Positions 34,764 to 47,300 of a stretch of 64,000 nt of DNA are shown piece after piece. Made by a program: the position numbers and the translations under genes. Location of the stretch: the NCBI RefSeq assembly GCF_030052815.1, contig NC_079503.1:44806735-44870734 (forward strand), written 5' to 3'. Numbering within the stretch: the first letter of the stretch is position 1; the number at the start of each line of letters is the position of its first letter. The notes below the pieces were generated by a model. That model saw nothing but the letters and a program-made list of their open reading frames with translations, searched no databases and was not told the DNA's origin. Source of the DNA: Hevea brasiliensis (lineage: Eukaryota > Streptophyta > Magnoliopsida > Malpighiales > Euphorbiaceae).

Positions 34764-37509
34764 AGGTTAAACGAGCCGAGAGTCACAGCGATGAGTGACC
34801 TTCTCGGGAACGATTGCGAAGTCGTTTTAAACTCAAATTTCGAACCGTAAAAAGTGACGCCGCAGTCCTTAGGACCCTTATGAACACAGTGGAAAAGAGA
34901 AAATCACGAAAAAGAACTGTTAAGCCAGTCAAATAATTAGGTCAGGGAACCGGAAGAAATATGGAATTATTTACAAACCGGGTTGAACCGGCGAGGGACA
35001 ATTTGGTCAATTGACCCCGAGAGTGACTCGACCTAATCACAAATAAAATCGGAGAAAAGAAAATTTCGGAATCGAGAATTAAATTAAAGAACTAATAGAA
35101 AAAAATAAATAGAAAAAAAAAGAAGATGGAAAAGTCAAAGGTGATGACATCATGCATGATGTCATAAAGGATTAATTAATTTATTTTATTAAATTGGGAT
35201 TTTTGGTCTTCTAAAAGGGGATAATTACTAACAATTAAAAAGAAAAAAATCACTTTCTTCCTCCCCATGTCCAACCGTCCCTCTCTCTCACCATTTCTCT
35301 CAAAAATCCTCCATTGATGAATATTTGAAGCTCATAAAACCCTAAATTTTCTTCATAATTCCCATAATTCCCAACACCAAATCTTGATATTAGACCTTGG
35401 TTAAGAACTTAGAAGCAAAGAAAGGAAGAAAAAGTGAAGAGATTGAAGTTGGAAAAAGCTTCATCAAAGGTAAGTCTCCCTCTCCTAACTTAAATTAATT
35501 TATACTTATGAAAATGATGTTGAGCAAAGTTGAGTTACTGTACCTGCAAAACTGCAGGATTTCCATTTGAGCAGTAATGTTTGAATGGCTATAACTCTCT
35601 CTAGAAAACTCTGATTTAGGTGATTCTTAAACCGATGGAAACCTAAGACATATTAGAACATTTCATATGAAGAAAGTTAGACCAAATTATGAACTTAACT
35701 TGATCAAATTACTGAACAAATTTGGATCAAAAACCTGCTAGAACCATAGTTACAAGATGAATAAAGCACGTGAACAAGAATCGTATTTTGGCTATAACTT
35801 GAGCTACAAAACTCCGATTGGGGTGCTCCAAAAATGAGAATACACCTAAGACAATAAAAAACATTTTCTATGAAGGAAGTTTTGCCAAATTCCAACAGTA
35901 GATTGACCAATAGAACAGTGCAACTTCGGAGCACCAAAATCGAAAATTGGCAATTTTGCCAAAATGACCTAAGCTTTGAGAAAATGACCAAAACCAACAA
36001 GTTTAGTGACCAAAATGTGGTATGTGGGTGAAGTTGGAATTCCCATGCCTATTAAGCCTTAGAAAGTCAACTATTTGACTTGAATAGTGCAGTGAATAGT
36101 AACCCGAAACACAAAATTTAAAGAACATCGAATTTAGCACGTTAGAGCTAGGTAATTGTGAAGCTAAATTTATTTTGGACTTATGTTAAGTTCTAGTACT
36201 GAAACATTGTAAAATTGTGTGTTTCAGTTGAAAAGAATATCGGGAAGGAACCCGAGGAACCGAGTCGAGGCTAAGGGACGACTCGCTTGAGGTTTGTGCA
36301 CAATAAACCCTATTTAAGCATTTTATCCTTGAAAAATTGATTTAGTACGCATTATGAATTTATGAACTTTTGTGTTTCCACATTGTGACCAAATTGTAAC
36401 TTTAGAAATTGATTTGATTTTTGTATGTAATATTTGAATGAAATGTTTGAAATGGATTTTTGATTCACACTTAGCATGACAGTTACTTATTATTCCTCCT
36501 CCATTTATGGGGTTGAGATCGTTTATTTTCCTCCCTCTCTGGCTTGCCAGTTGAGGTTGTAGATCGAATGAGTACTCATTAGCTAGCTAGCCACCTCCCT
36601 CATTGATTTTCATTAATGGGGTTGAGATTGCTTTGTCGTGGTGTACAACGCGGCATTGATCGGAAATTTTGTGTCATGGCTTAAGTTGTGTATGACTTTG
36701 GCAACACTGTGTTTATGAAATTGTTTGACTAAACTGTGTTTAATAGATTATTTGACAAAATGGTGTTATTAGGAACTTTGATAATTGTTGAAATGTGTTT
36801 GAGAAACATTTGAATTGTGTTTGGCAATGAATGATTTATTTATTGTATTTTAAATTTTTATTGTGCACCACTGAGTATTTTTATACTCAGCGATAGCTTA
36901 TTTTGCTGTCGCAGATAAGAGCAAGGAGAAAGCAGCAGAGTGAGCTGCTGTTAAATCGAGGACTACTCTGATTATTTTATACGGGTATTATTTTATACCC
37001 TTGTAGATAATCTTGATGTAAATATAGAAATGTTATTTGTATCAATGTAAGTTGAGCAATTGTAAATAAATTGTAATGATATTATTTTGGACTTTCTTCT
37101 ATAAATTTAATATTTGTACATATGAATTTTCTGCTTTATGCTTTGTGAATGGAAATATTAAATATTTTGAGATGATTGAGTCATTGAAGGTTGGGAGTTG
37201 TGAAATATTTTTGGAAGTGTTTTTTTATAGGTCTTTGAAGAACTGGTTTCTCAAAATACAGAGGGAACTCTGTCAAAATTTTTATAAAATTTGCGGCAAA
37301 ATTAAAATGGACAAAAATTTTTATTAGTATTTAAACTTGAATAAATGATTTTAAATTCTTATCAAAATGCTCACCACTTCCAAAATGTAAGAAAATTGTT
37401 TTAAAATCCCTTGTAGGGTACCTAATGAGTTATCGGTAGGTGAAGTTCGGTAGTTCATTAAGTATTCTACGGGATCATGTTATGCCTTACAGAGGGGTAA
37501 GGTGTGACA
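34764..37509 (+). repeat. LTR-B, second segment
   Basis: Bulk of solo LTR-B. It carries the right part of the 5S-like motif (34769-34810), a perfect 22-bp palindrome (35144-35165), a pyrimidine-rich stretch (35255-35330) followed by a donor-like GTAAGT (35470-35475), a region of TCATTAGC/GGGGTTGAGAT repeats (36490-36660), twin hairpins (36871-36912) and a possible polyadenylation region (about 37000-37080). The terminal part GGTAAGGTGTGACA matches LTR-D. Confidence 0.9.
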
Positions 37510-37514
37510 GCTAG

Positions 37515-38082
37515 TGTCCTGTGTCATCTCTCAGCTACAGTGCATTTGGTAGGACATTAGGTTACATCTTGTATTTTGTAATTTTTATAAACTTTGTAAT
37601 TAAACTTTTATTTTATCATGTATATTTGACACTTATGTAATGTAATTTTGTAATAATGTGATTATCTGTAAATTTGTGTTCATAAATAAAATTTGAGTAT
37701 TTATTTATGATTTGAGTATAAATATGATGTGAATTGAATGATTAGAAAGTTTGAGAAATTGATGAGAATTTGTTGAGAATTGATGACATATTTGGAGTTT
37801 TGGATTTGAACAATTATTGGAAGTATTTTCTACACGTTCCAAATAACTGTTTTCTTCATTTTTAGCCAGCACTCTGTCAGATTTTCTATAAAATTTTTGG
37901 AACCCTAAATTAATTCAAAATTTCAATAAATAAATTAAATGACATAAATTTCACTTTGTGATAAATCAATAAATAAATAAATTAAGAAAAGGGTAAATTG
38001 TAATAAAATAAGATATGGTGCTCCGACACACTATATGGTATATCTTACATAGCTACACTGTAGATGGGTAAGGGGTGTCACA
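37515..38082 (+). repeat. LTR-A, terminal segment
   Basis: Resumes at TGTCCTGTGTCATC after LTR-B and its TSD and ends GGGGTGTCACA. The next bases belong to the G3 pol gene, so LTR-A (or the element it came from) was inserted into G3; the expected TSD is GGTCT (38083-38087). Its left partner is missing, consistent with the truncated left end of LTR-A. Confidence 0.85.
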
Positions 38083-38529
38083 GGTCTGCCTTAGTTCAAC
38101 ATTATCAGGAATGCACAATCTGCCCTTATATAACAACAAGCTCTCATTATTTACTGACAACTCTGGTTTCTTGCCATCCTGAGTCTCTTCCATCAATTGC
38201 ACATACTTATCATCATTCTGTGCAGCTGCTTTAATTTGTTCTGTCAGCATTGTCTTCACTTGCCAAGTAGCTACCATCTGCCCATCTTTATCAATCTCCA
38301 GATTAGCATACAATACCCTTAACTCATGCACCATGGACAAAGGAACAACCCTTAAACCAGCCATAATCTCGCGACTTAAAGCTTTAGCTACAACATTAGC
38401 TTTTCCAGGCTGATAGTCTATCAAGTAATCATAATCTTTTATCAGCTCTAACTATCTCCTCTACCTCAAATTTAACTCCTTCAGTGTGCCCAAGTACTTC
38501 AAACTTTTATGATCTGCGTATATATAACA
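38083..38529 (-). pseudogene. G3 chromovirus pol: end of RNase H and connection region
   Basis: The minus strand encodes [15 protein letters not shown] (end of RNase H; relatives have VADALSRK) and the linker to integrase up to LCIDYR-unrelated GRLCIPDNVELRQ. There is a TAG just upstream of the ORF, in the SLKYLG-LNLR area. It is the direct continuation of 49454 onward, split by solo LTR-C with TSD TAACA. Its protein is closest, by eye, to G2. The downstream integrase part is missing because LTR-A is inserted there. Confidence 0.9.
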
Positions 38530-38701
38530 TGTGACACCCTCACTTTAGGTAGTCCGTGCATCCTACTGTTCCGATGACTAATTTTCTGTTCGGACAGTTT
38601 GAATGTCTGGAACTACACTCAAACTAGAGTGAGAAAACATAAATTGACTGAATATAGACTAACTAAAATTAAAGAAAAGTAAAAGAAATGAAGTACAACT
38701 C

Positions 38702-38748
38702 GGTTAAACGAGCCAGGGTCACAGCGATGGGTGACCGTACGGGGAAGT
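38702..38748 (+). promoter_or_regulatory. 5S-like box A/box C motif, LTR-C
   Basis: GGTTAAACG at 38702-38710, GATGGGTGACC at 38726-38736 and GGGAAGT at 38742-38748. Order and content match the 3' half of 5S rRNA (AGTTAAGCG, GATGGGTGACC, GGGAAGT), with an 8-bp shorter spacer between the first two boxes. It lies 172 bp from the LTR start. Confidence 0.6.
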
Positions 38749-40455
38749 ATCGGTAAAGACGGTTACTGACTCCAGACACATGAGGAATCCCAAGAGATAA
38801 TTTTCGGGGCTTAATTTGAGGGTTAATGAGGTATAAATGACATTAAAAATGTTAAAGAAAATCCAAGAAAATTTATTTATCGGTACAGACAAAAATAACT
38901 CGGTGAGCCTAAAGAAGGGCATTTTGGTCATTTCAACCCCAGAGTTGAATTTTGACCTAAGTGTCATTTAAAATGAGATAAATTAAAATACATAAAATAA
39001 ATTAGAATCATAAAATTATAATATGGAAAATGAGAAAAGAGAAGAAAAGAAAAAGAAATTTATGATATAAGTTTTTATGATGTCAAATTTATGATATAAG
39101 TTTTTATGATGTCATAATGACATCATTGAAAGAAAAAGTAACTAATAGGAAATTGACAAGCTAATGGTAAGGGATAAGAAAGAAATTAAAGTGAGATAAA
39201 TTGATTAAAAATTTACCTTCTTCCTCTTATTTCTTTCATGGCCGGCACCCTTCAAATTTCTTTACTCCATTGTTTTTCCTTTCTCAAGCTTGAGTTCCTC
39301 CCTTTTCTCCCCATAAAACTCTAAACACCCTTCACAAAAATTAATCCCCACATCAAGAGAAACATTTTGATTGTCATAAAGTGAAGAAAATTCAAAGTTT
39401 TAAAAAGTCAAGAAGTGATTAAAGAGGTTAGTGTACTAATTTATTTCTATTTCTTTTCTAAGCATGACAAGCTTGCTAAATTAAGTTACATTGATATAAA
39501 ATTAAAAGAAATTTGTAGGGATAGGAAATTACTAAATTTCAGTAGCCATTATATGAGTTGTGGTTTGACGGTTTTGAGGAAATTATTTGTGTTTATTAGT
39601 GATATTGATGAGTAATTGTGATGAACAAATTGATTAGCATGTGTTTATATGAATTGAAGAATTGTGAGTTAGGGTTTTTGACCTAACTTTGAGGAAATTG
39701 ATGTGTGTCTTGACATGGATGATGTTGAGAATTAGAAGTGCTATATATGTCAAATGAAGTTTGTGGAGTTGGGAAAATTGAATTTGGGAGTGTTGATTCT
39801 TATGCAAGAAAATCGAACTTTTGAGTCTAGTGCATTGTTTGAGTTATAACTGGAGTTGTGTTGCTCCAATCGGTGTGAGGCCAATTGGAGATGAAACCTA
39901 GGACAAAATGCCCCATTTTTCATGAAGAAACCATGCCCAATTCTGTCCATAAGTTGACCAATTTACTGTCCTAATCCGGATGTCTAGACCTTGAACCTAG
40001 AAAATTGACCAAATGAACAGTATTCATTTGGCCATAACTCCCCCTAGACAAGTCTAAATGACCTGAATTTTAACCATTGGAAAGATTAGACCTAGGACTA
40101 CAACTTTTATTGAGAACACTAAGCCCAAAAATGCCTCTAACCAAATGAAATTACTGACTCAAATTAGGACACCAAACTGACCTGCACCATTCTGCCTAGA
40201 ATTTTCTAGACTAAAGCTCACCCAACCAGTTTTGGCAAATTGGCCATAACTTGGTCTATAAAAATCCAAATGCAATGAAACCAATGGTAAAAGTTTTATA
40301 AGACATAGATATACAATATTGATCTTTCAACTAAAACCCAGAAACCTAGGGAACTAGGTCAATTGATTAGTTTAAGTTAACATATAAATTCTGGAAATTT
40401 TCAAAAGAACCATTTGACCTCAGAACACACATTTAGCTATATCTCCTACTAGAAA

Positions 40456-43400
40456 TGTGACACCCCTTACCCGACTACAGTGTAGCCGAGCAAGTTATGC
40501 CACTCAGTGTGCCGAGCACTCTATTTTATCTTAATTCATTTTTATTCTTCCTTTTGAATATAACTTGTGAAATATAATTTATTTAAGGTTCTGAAAATTT
40601 TAAAGAAAATCCGACGGAGTACCGGCTAAAAATGGAGAAAACAATTCTTCGGAACCTGTGAAAAACACTTCCAATATTCATATATTCGTATTCAATTACT
40701 CTCAAACTCCAATAATCATCATCTCAACATCTGTCAACCATTCATTTCTCAATTTCAATTCTCAATCATTCATCTCATTTGATAGTCATGTAACAATCAC
40801 AGATCAATATTCACTTTTCCATTTACAAATACAATTTTGTATTATTTACATGAAAATCAAAATACATTACATAAGTTTCATTACATATGAGAAAATCAAA
40901 ATTTATTACAGAATGCCAAAATGACACCTAATGTCCTACCAATGCACTGCAGAAGTTGAGGTGACACGGACACTATGCAGAACTGTGAACGGCCTTACCC
41001 AATCTGTGGTCTACTGGGCCCTCTGTCCAAATCTTCAGTACCTACGCGTTGCAAAAGCGACGCGCTAAGCATAAAGCTTAGTGGTGCCAATAATACAAGA
41101 AAATACAATATGCAAATAAAAATAATAATTTCCTTGCTATTGTGTTCATAAGAAATGAATAATTACTAACTTATTGTGTAGTCGAGGGCTAATCATGTTT
41201 CATGATATTAACTTCTTCATGCATTTCGTTAATTATTTTCTTCATGATATTGAGCTTCTTTGTATTTTTGTAATCATTCCTGATACTTAATTTTCGTATT
41301 TTCTTTAATAATCAGTTCAATCACAGTTATACTTTTCCATGACCAAGTAACGTATCTTTGGACGATCGGATCGATAACGGGTCGTTGGCACTGGACACCG
41401 CGGTGCCTCGAGCCGTCATACCATGGGACGCAGAACGTCAACCACGTATGCAGTCAGTATGGCTAAAAAGCCATGATATCACATAATTGGCATAAAAGCC
41501 ATGAATACAGCATAAAGCCTTTCGCAGTACTGCTAAAACAATACCCTATTGGCATGCCAATCTATCCAAACCAATCACATTAGGCCTACTAGGGCATTTT
41601 GCACTTTTAAGTTTCACAATTTTTGAATTTCAAGTTTTCATATCACTATTCATTTCATTAGTCAACTAAAATGTTGACTTTTGCATAAATAATAGGTACA
41701 TTGGTTTTGACACTCCCAACATACCACATTTTGCATTCAAAACTTATTGGTTTTAGTCACTTTCTCAAAGCTTAGGTCATTTTGGCAAAATTGCCAATTT
41801 TTGGTTTTGGTGTCACTATTCACCTCAGTGGTCAACAAAAATGTTGACTTTTAGATAGAAAATAGGTGTATTGGTTTTAACACCCCAAACATACCACATT
41901 TTGTATTTAAAACTTGTTGGTATTGGTTGCCAATACCATTTCTGAGCTTAATGCTAATTGAACAAAATTTTCAGATTTGGTGCTTCATCTTTACTGTTCC
42001 ATTTGTTATTTTTACAGTGGGAATTTGAGGAAATGGTAAACATGAAAGTTGTTCCTTATTCTGTCTAGTTGAATTTCCTTTTTTGAATCACTCCATTTGG
42101 AGTTTTGTAGCTCAAGTTATGGCCAAAATAATTTTACTGTTCACGTGCACTGTTCATGCTGCACTTTTGGGTTTTGGCAGATTTTAGTCCAACTTTAGTC
42201 AGTAATTTGATCAAGTTAAGTTCATAATTTGGCCTAACTTTCTTCATATGAAATGTTCTACTATGCCTTAGGTTTTCATCGGTTCAAGAATCGCCTAAAT
42301 CCGAGTTTTCTAGAGAGAGTTATAGCCATCCAAACATTACTGCTCAAATGAAAATTCTAAAAATCTCAGTACAGTAAACTTCACTTTGCTCAATGATTTG
42401 ATTAGGTTAATGGCATAATTTAGATTTGTGTCCTTCATGAAAGTTGTTTGTCTATATCTTATCTTGTTGCTGTAAAAATTTCAGGTCAATTGACCATATC
42501 TACAGTGAGTTATGGCCAAATGAACAGTTACTGTTCATTTGGTCATTTCTGCAGGGGCTGTTTGCAGGGTATCCGGATTGGGGCCAACTTTTGGTCCTCT
42601 TGCTTTGGTCTTTTGGGCATGATTTCTTCAGAAAAAATGTGCCATTATAAGCCTAGTTTCATGTCCAATTGGCCAAACATCAATTGGACTAACACAGCCC
42701 AAGTTATGGCAGTCCAAGTGGACTGAATTTTCAGTCACTCTGCTGCACTAACAAGGCAGCCTACACATTCACTTGGCTATACTATTTTTCAGTCCAATTC
42801 ATGGTCAACATACCTAAAATGGTCACTAATTGACCATTAATATGTTCTCTAACAATTTCCTAAGCCAAGTCAATTTTTCACTTCTCAAAACCCTAGTTTT
42901 CCCTTATGATTCACACATACACCTAATTAAGCACTTCCATTCATTATTTATGTGTATATACACCTTAAACATAATCTCTAATTCATTCTAAGTCCATTAA
43001 AACCATCAAAAACACTCCACCTTTGTTCCTTCCTTAGGGCAGCCGAAATTCATAGGGTCCATATACATAGATTCCATTCATTTAATTTACAAAACCTTAC
43101 TCACTTTAAGTCTTTAACATGAATTAAAAGAGATTTAAGTGTAAATAGGCACTAACCTTTAGGTGGAAGATTTTTCAAGCTACCCAAACTCCTTCTTTCT
43201 TCTTCTTTTGGCTGCCTAGAGGTTGCTTAGGATGTGGGGACAAGTTTTAGTGAAGATAACTTAGGGTTTTGAGGTGAGAAAGGGTGTGGATTCAAGCTTT
43301 GTAAGCATGAAAATGGAGAAGGGAAAAGAGAAGCATGAAACGTTTTATTGGGGAAGAAGAGTAGCTGCAAAAAATTCTCTAAAATGGTCTTCTTTTTCTG

Positions 43401-44017
43401 CCCATTTATGTATTATAAATGTCTTCCTTTAATTTGATTGGCTAAGGGGTTCTAATTACATCAAGCTTATGTCATTAATGCCTTTTTATTTGATTTTTCT
43501 TTCTTCTTTCTTTAACTCATTTCTAATTAAATTTTTACTAATATTTATTCATATTTTTTATCATAATAATTATTTAATTAACTGGACAAGTCGGCCAAAA
43601 ATCACCTCTGAAGGCGAAATGACCAAAATGCCCTCCGTTTGGCTCAACGAGCCAAAATTGTCTGTACCGATTGAAAAATTTTTCTAAATATTTTCTTGGC
43701 ATTCTAATGCCATAGGAACCTCAATGACCCTTCTCTGGAGTCCCAAAAATTATTTTATAATTTTTTTCCCGGGTTTAGGGCTCCTCGTTGCGAGAACCGT
43801 AACTTCCCTATGGGTTACCCATCGCTTGGGCACCGACTCGTTTAACTTGGTTGTATTTTATTTCTAAAATTTTTTCTAAATTTTTCTTATTAATATTTGA
43901 GTTAATTATGGTTCCTGACTTTAGTTTAAATATTTTTCCGGACGTTCTAGCTGTCCGGACCGACACCGGTCACCGGAACAGTAGACTGTACGGAGTTGCT
44001 ATGGGGAGGGTGTTACA
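40456..44017 (-). repeat. LARD 3' LTR
   Basis: TGTGACACCCC ... GTGTTACA, 3562 bp. Contains two W-box pairs (about 41658-41677 and 41830-41849), a region strongly similar to the start of the window (42211 onward), a splice-donor-like site at about 43148-43158, a 5S-like motif at about 43799-43848 and a complete CpG-rich terminal motif (about 43935-43980). Confidence 0.93.
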
Positions 44018-44372
44018 ACTCTTCTCCTCTTATTTAAATTTCGTCCTCGAAATTTACTCAATGTAAATAGCCAAGGAGCTAATACCTCTTTATTTCTTCA
44101 GCTTTCCGTGTTATCCTACTTTACTTTCTCCTTAGTCTCAATCCTATCCTCAAACAGTTATGTACTCATCCTTTTTCATCTTAAATATAGTCTCCTTCTC
44201 ATCTCCATTCGCTATCTCATTGTCTCTTCACTCTCTTATTCCATACCTTAACCTAAAATAAACAGGAAATACAGATCTGCAATAGTGTCACCTCGACTCT
44301 TATGAATGCAATGCATGATATGCAATCTATCTAGGTCCAGAAACGCCTAAACCGTGCTCTGATACCAATAAA
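44018..44372 (-). other. LARD internal region (no coding capacity)
   Basis: 44018-44070 matches G1 7229-7281 (polypurine tract and last pol codons). 44250-44372 matches the G1 leader 11950-12073, including the primer-site complement GCTCTGATACCA at 44356-44367. The roughly 180 bp between them is pyrimidine-rich, unmatched in this window, and has no ORF of note. Confidence 0.9.
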
Positions 44373-47300
44373 TGTGACACCCCTTACCCGACTACAGTGT
44401 AGCCGAGCAAGTTATGCCACTCAGTGTGCCGAGCACTCTATTTCATCTTAATTCATTTTTATTCTTCCTTTTGAATATAACTTGTGAAATATAATTTATT
44501 TAAGGTTCCGAAAATTTTAAAGAAAATCTGGCGGAGTACCGGCTAAAAATGGAGAAAACAGTTCTTCGGAACCTGTGAAAAACAGTTCCAATATTCATAT
44601 ATTCGTATTCAATTACTCTCAAACTCCAATAATCATCATCTCAACATCTGTCAACCATTCATTTCTCAATTTCAATTCTCAATCATTCATCTCATTTGAT
44701 AGTCATGTAACAATCACAGATCAATATTCACTTTTCCATTTACAAATACAATTTTGCATTATTTACATGAAAATCAAAATACATTACATAAGTTTCATTA
44801 CATATGAGAAAATCAAAATTTATTACAGAATGCCAAAATGACACCTAGTGTCCTACCAATGCACTGCAGAAGTTGAGGTGACACGGACACTATGCAGAAC
44901 TGTGAACGGCCTTACCTAATCTGTGGTCTACTGGGCCCTCTGTCCAAATCTTCAGTACCTACGCGTTGCAAAAGCGACGCACTATGCATAAAGCTTAGTG
45001 GTGCCAATAATACAAGAAAATACAATATGCAAATAAAAATAATAATTTCCTTTCTATTGTGTTCATAAGAAATGAATAATTACTAACTTATTGTGTAGTC
45101 GAGGGCTAATCATGTTTCATGATATTAACTTCTTCATGCATTTTGTTAATTATTTTCTTCATGATATTGAGCTTCTTTGTATTTTTGTAATCATTCCTGA
45201 TACTTAATTTTCATATTTTCTTTAATAATCAGTTCAATCACAGTTATACTTTTCCATGCCCAAGTAACCTATACTGGACGACTGGACTGGATAATGGGTC
45301 GTTGGCACTGGACACCGCGGTGCCTCGAGCCGTCATACCATGGGACGCAGAACGTCAACCACGTATGCAGTCAGTATGGCTAAAAAGCCATGATATCACA
45401 TAATTGGCATAAAAGCCATGAATACGGGCATAAAAGCCATGAATACGGGCATAAAGCCATGAATACGGCATAAAGCCTTTCGCAGTACTGCTAAAACAAT
45501 ACCCTATTGGCATGCCAATCTATCCAAACCAATCACATTAGGCCTACTAGGGCATTTTGCACTTTTAAGTTTCACAATTTTTGAATTTCAAGTTTTCATG
45601 TCACTATTCATTTCATTAGTCAACTAAAATGTTGACTTTTGCATAAACAATAGGTACATTGGTTTTGACACTCCCAACATACCACATTTTGCATTCAAAA
45701 CTTGTTGGTTTTAGTCACTTTCTAAAAGCTTAGGTCATTTTGGCAAAATTGCCAATTTTTAGTTTTGGTGTCACTATTCACCTCATTGGTCAACAAAAAT
45801 GTTGACTTTTGGATAGAAAATAGGTGTATTGGTTTTAACACCCCAAACATACCACATTTTGTATTTAAAACTTGTTGGTATTGGTTGCCAATACCATTTC
45901 TAAGCTTAATGCTAATTGAACAAAATTTTCAGATTTGGTGCTTCATTTTTACTGTTCCATTTGTTATTTTTACAGTGGGAATTTGAGGAAATGGTAAGCA
46001 TGAAAGTTGTTCCTTATTCTGTCTAGTTGAATTTCCTTTTTTGAATCACTCCATTTGGAGTTTTGTAGCTCAAGTTATGGCCAAAATAATTTTCTTGTTC
46101 ACGCAATCGCTCATGCTGCACTTTTGGGTTTTGGCAGATTTTGGTCCAACTTTAGTCAGTAATTTGATCAAGTTAAGTTCATAATTTGGCCTAACTTTCT
46201 TCATATGAAATGTTCTACTATGCCTTAGGTTTTCATCGGTTCAAGAATCGCCTAAATCCGAGTTTTCTAAGGAGAGTTATAGCCATCCAAACATTACTGC
46301 TCAAATGAAAATTTTGAAAATCTCAGTACAGTAAACTTCACTTTGCTCAATGATTGTATTAGGTTAATGGCATAATTCAGATTGGTGTCCTTCATGAAAG
46401 TTGTTTTTCTATATCTTATCTTGTTGCTGTAAAAATTTCAGGTCAATTGACCATATCTACAGTGAGTTATGGTCAAATGAACACTGTTCATTTGGTCATT
46501 TCTGCAGGAGCTGTTTGCAGGGTATCCGGATTGGGGCCAACTTTTGGTCCTCTTGATTTGGTCTTTTGGGCATGGTTTCTTCAGCAAAAATGTGCCATTA
46601 TAAGCCTAGTTTCATGTCCAATTGGCCAAACATCAATTGGACTAACACAGCCCAAGTTATGGCAGTCCAAGTGGACTGAATTTTCAGTCACTCTGCTGCA
46701 CTAACAAGGCAGCCTACACATTCACTTGGCTATACTATTTTTCAGTCCAATTCATGGTCAACATACCTAAAATGGTCACTAATTGACCATTAAGATGTTC
46801 TCTAACAATTTCCTAAGCCAAGTCAATTTTTCACTTCTCAAAACCCTAGTTTTCCCTTATGATTCACACATACACCTAATTAAGCACTTCCATTCATTAT
46901 TTATGTGTATATACACCTTAAACATAATCTCTAATTCATTCTAAGTCCATTAAAACCATCAAAAACACTCCACCTTTGTTCCTTCCTTAGGGCAGCCGAA
47001 ATTCATAGGGTCCATATACATAGATTCCATTCATTTAATTTACAAAACCTTACTCACTTTAAGTCTTTAACATGAATTAAAAGAGATTTAAGTGTAAATA
47101 GGCACTAACCTTTAGGTGGAAGATTTTTCAAGCTACCCAAACTCCTTCTTTCTTCTTCTTTTGGCTGCCTAGAGGTTGCTTAGGATGTGGGGACAAGTTT
47201 TAGTGAAGATAACTTAGGGTTTTGAGGTGAGAAAGGATGTGGATTCAAGCTTTGTAAGCATGAAAATGGAGAAGGGAAAAGAGAAGCATGAAACGTTTTA

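Larger units (their letters stand above)
27962..37509 (+). mobile_element. LTR-B: solo gypsy LTR, itself interrupted
   Basis: A plus-oriented LTR running from TGTAACACCCC (27962) to AAGGTGTGACA (37509), flanked by the TSD GCTAG (27957-27961 and 37510-37514). Net length without nested insertions is about 2.9 kb (27962-28137 plus 34769-37509). There is no internal region, so it is a solo LTR left by recombination between the two LTRs of a former element. It belongs to the same family as LTR-D. It is interrupted exactly in its 5S-like motif. Confidence 0.9.
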
